The position numbers and the translations under genes were made by a program. Source: JASEGV01 sp037443545 (GTDB taxonomy: Bacteria; Bacteroidota; Ignavibacteria; UBA10030; BY39). Taken from it: DNA of 64,000 nt. Every line of letters begins with the position of its first letter. Positions within the stretch are counted from its first letter, which is position 1. Positions 62,774-64,000 of the stretch are shown here, piece by piece. The notes beneath the pieces are model-generated. The model saw nothing but the letters and a program-made list of their open reading frames with translations, ran no database searches and was not told the origin of the DNA. The stretch is taken from contig JBBIOD010000005.1 of the NCBI GenBank assembly GCA_037443545.1, positions 23,894 through 87,893 of the forward strand, given 5' to 3'.

Positions 62774-63604
62774 TTATTTTGTACGATGTTTAATTATATA
62801 TTTACTCGACAACTTTTTAACTCTTCGAGTTTTCTTTCCTTTAGTATGCCAGCCCCACGGCGATACGGGATGTGGATTTCCTTGAGGCGACTTACCCTCG
62901 CCACCACCGTGTGGATGGTCGACGGGGTTCATAACCACACCGCGCGATTGAGGACGGATGCCCAACCATCTTGACCGACCGGCTTTACCAAGAAATATAT
63001 TCTCGTGGTCTATATTTCCGACTGTTCCCAAAGTTGCATAACACTTGGCTTGAATTTTTCGGATTTCACCGGATGGAAGTTTTACTTGAACATAATCGGA
63101 CTCTTTTGCCATGAGTTGAATCGATACACCGGCGCTTCGGGCAATCTGTCCCCCTTTACCCGGCTTTAATTCTACATTATGTATAAAAGAACCAACAGGA
63201 ATATTCGACAGAGGCAAAGCATTTCCGGCTTTTATTTCCGAAGTCGGCCCCGAAATTATTGATTCGCCTACTTTTAAACCATCGGGAGCCAGGATATAAC
63301 GTTTTTCGCCATCTTTGTAAGTCAACAGAGCAATTCGAGCAGATCTGTTCGGATCGTATTCGATTGCCGTAACATTTGCTTCGATATCAAATTTATCTCG
63401 TTTGAAATCGACAAGGCGATAAAAACGTTTATGCCCACCACCTCGGTGGCGCGATGTTATACGCCCTGTGTTATTACGTCCACCGCTTTTCTTTAATATT
63501 TCTACTAAAGATTTTTCAGGAACCGTTTTGGTAATTTCGTTGAAGGCAGGAACATTCATCCAACGAGTTCCCGGTGTAACAGGTTTAAATTTTCTGATTG
63601 CCAT
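62774..63604 (-). CDS. rplB: 50S ribosomal protein L2
   Basis: 276 residues: GRNNTGRITSRHRGGGHKRFYRLVDF and GVVMNPVDHPHGGGEGKSPQGNPHPVSPWGW, with the histidine near the peptidyl transferase centre. Confidence 0.99.
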   Translation of the reverse strand: MAIRKFKPVTPGTRWMNVPAFNEITKTVPEKSLVEILKKSGGRNNTGRITSRHRGGGHKRFYRLVDFKRDKFDIEANVTAIEYDPNRSARIALLTYKDGEKRYILAPDGLKVGESIISGPTSEIKAGNALPLSNIPVGSFIHNVELKPGKGGQIARSAGVSIQLMAKESDYVQVKLPSGEIRKIQAKCYATLGTVGNIDHENIFLGKAGRSRWLGIRPQSRGVVMNPVDHPHGGGEGKSPQGNPHPVSPWGWHTKGKKTRRVKKLSSKYIIKHRTK

Positions 63605-63670
63605 ATTTATATAAATCCTTGGTCAGCTAATATGAGTATTTAGGTACTCTTCTCCTGACCCGCTTTTAGA

Positions 63671-63961
63671 TTAGATATTTTCGAAAAATTCTATTTTATC
63701 ACCCTCTTTGAGTGTAACTATAGCTTTTTTCCACTGTGCGGTTTTGCCACTGAAGCGTCCGCGGCGGGTCATTTGAGTTTTTTGCTTTCCTTTGAAATTA
63801 ATTGTTCTAACACTTAATACTTTAACGTTAAATTTTTTTTCGATTGCTTTTTGAATTTCTATTTTATTCGATTTTCGATCTACTTCAAAAGCGTACTGCC
63901 GCTGAGTCTCGAGTTGAGTCATCTTCTCGGTAACAATTGGTTTATTTAAAATTCCCATCAT
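63671..63961 (-). CDS. rplW: 50S ribosomal protein L23
   Basis: 96 residues, complete: ILNKPIVTEKMTQLETQRQYAFEVDRKSNKIEIQKAIEKKFNVKVLSVRT then a Lys/Arg loop. ATG-ATG lies at the start; either could be used. Usual order before rplB. Confidence 0.97.
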   Translation of the reverse strand: MMGILNKPIVTEKMTQLETQRQYAFEVDRKSNKIEIQKAIEKKFNVKVLSVRTINFKGKQKTQMTRRGRFSGKTAQWKKAIVTLKEGDKIEFFENI

Positions 63962-63977
63962 AGTTTTTTACTCTCTG

Positions 63978-64000
63978 CTAAAATATTTTCTCGATAACTT
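63978..64000 (-). CDS. rplD: Probable 3' end of ribosomal protein L4
   Basis: Only the last six codons before a TAG at 63978-63980 are in view (reading VIEKIF), compatible with the L4 C-terminus and with gene order L4-L23. Sixteen bases separate it from rplW. Another frame stays open to a TGA overlapping the rplW start, so this call rests mostly on context. Confidence 0.45.

Noticed and set aside
1..64000. CRISPR array, insertion sequence or prophage
   Set aside because: No regularly spaced direct repeats, transposase or phage genes were seen in any part of the window.
63962..64000. Alternative reading frame for the end of rplD, open to a TGA overlapping the rplW start
   Set aside because: Reads SYRENILAESKKL, which fits an L4 end less well than VIEKIF in the other frame, but the fragment is too short to settle.

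Overview
The window is an AT-rich bacterial chromosome segment from the Bacteroidota/Chlorobiota/Ignavibacteriota side of the tree, most likely an Ignavibacteria-like lineage. This is inferred, not proven. It rests on large secreted proteins with C-terminal domains of the type IX secretion (T9SS) kind, PorV-like outer-membrane proteins, receptors with a carboxypeptidase-like domain before the plug, a DUF4905 protein, and an ssb next to a GldE-like CorC/HlyC protein. Clear Shine-Dalgarno sequences and E. coli-like -35/-10 promoters argue against a typical member of class Bacteroidia.

Layout. 1-3650 (+): the end of hpt, ftsH, a CTP-dependent polyprenol/diacylglycerol kinase-like gene and a nucleoside deoxyribosyltransferase-like gene. 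3920-23247 (-): a long, tightly packed run, listed here in descending order. It starts with YtxH and DUF948 envelope proteins, an EF-G paralogue, a HIT protein, an orphan P-loop ATPase, an amidohydrolase and leuS. A small glycan cluster follows (glycosyltransferase, O-antigen ligase-like, glycosyltransferase), then a DUF1844 protein, nadK, radA, rdgB, a DUF4905 protein, yjbQ, a PhzF protein and a membrane Fe-S oxidoreductase. 23418-24524 (+): one multispanning membrane protein, with a bidirectional terminator behind it. 24582-31541 (-): a P-loop kinase-like gene, a 5'-nucleotidase lipoprotein, a tiny mS38/bS22-like ribosomal protein, a TPR protein, HU, sppA, a gldE-like gene, ssb and a beta-propeller protein.

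31615-49577 (-) is the most distinctive part. It carries two copies of the same three-gene module: TonB-dependent receptor, giant exported protein with a T9SS-like C-terminal domain, and PorV-like beta-barrel. Each module ends in an intrinsic terminator and is preceded by a CACTTGACA-N17-TATATT promoter. Between them lies a 760-residue PIG-L-family protein whose zinc-binding motifs are lost. The modules plausibly work as outer-membrane uptake or surface-display machines, with the PorV-like protein helping to deliver the exported partner.

49866-64000 (-): engB, then the S10/spc/alpha ribosomal superoperon from rplQ back to the end of rplD, including secY, map, infA, rpmJ and rpoA. A tRNA-Gln(UUG) gene sits inside it in the same direction, between rplR and rpsE. 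No CRISPR array, insertion sequence, rRNA or prophage was seen.
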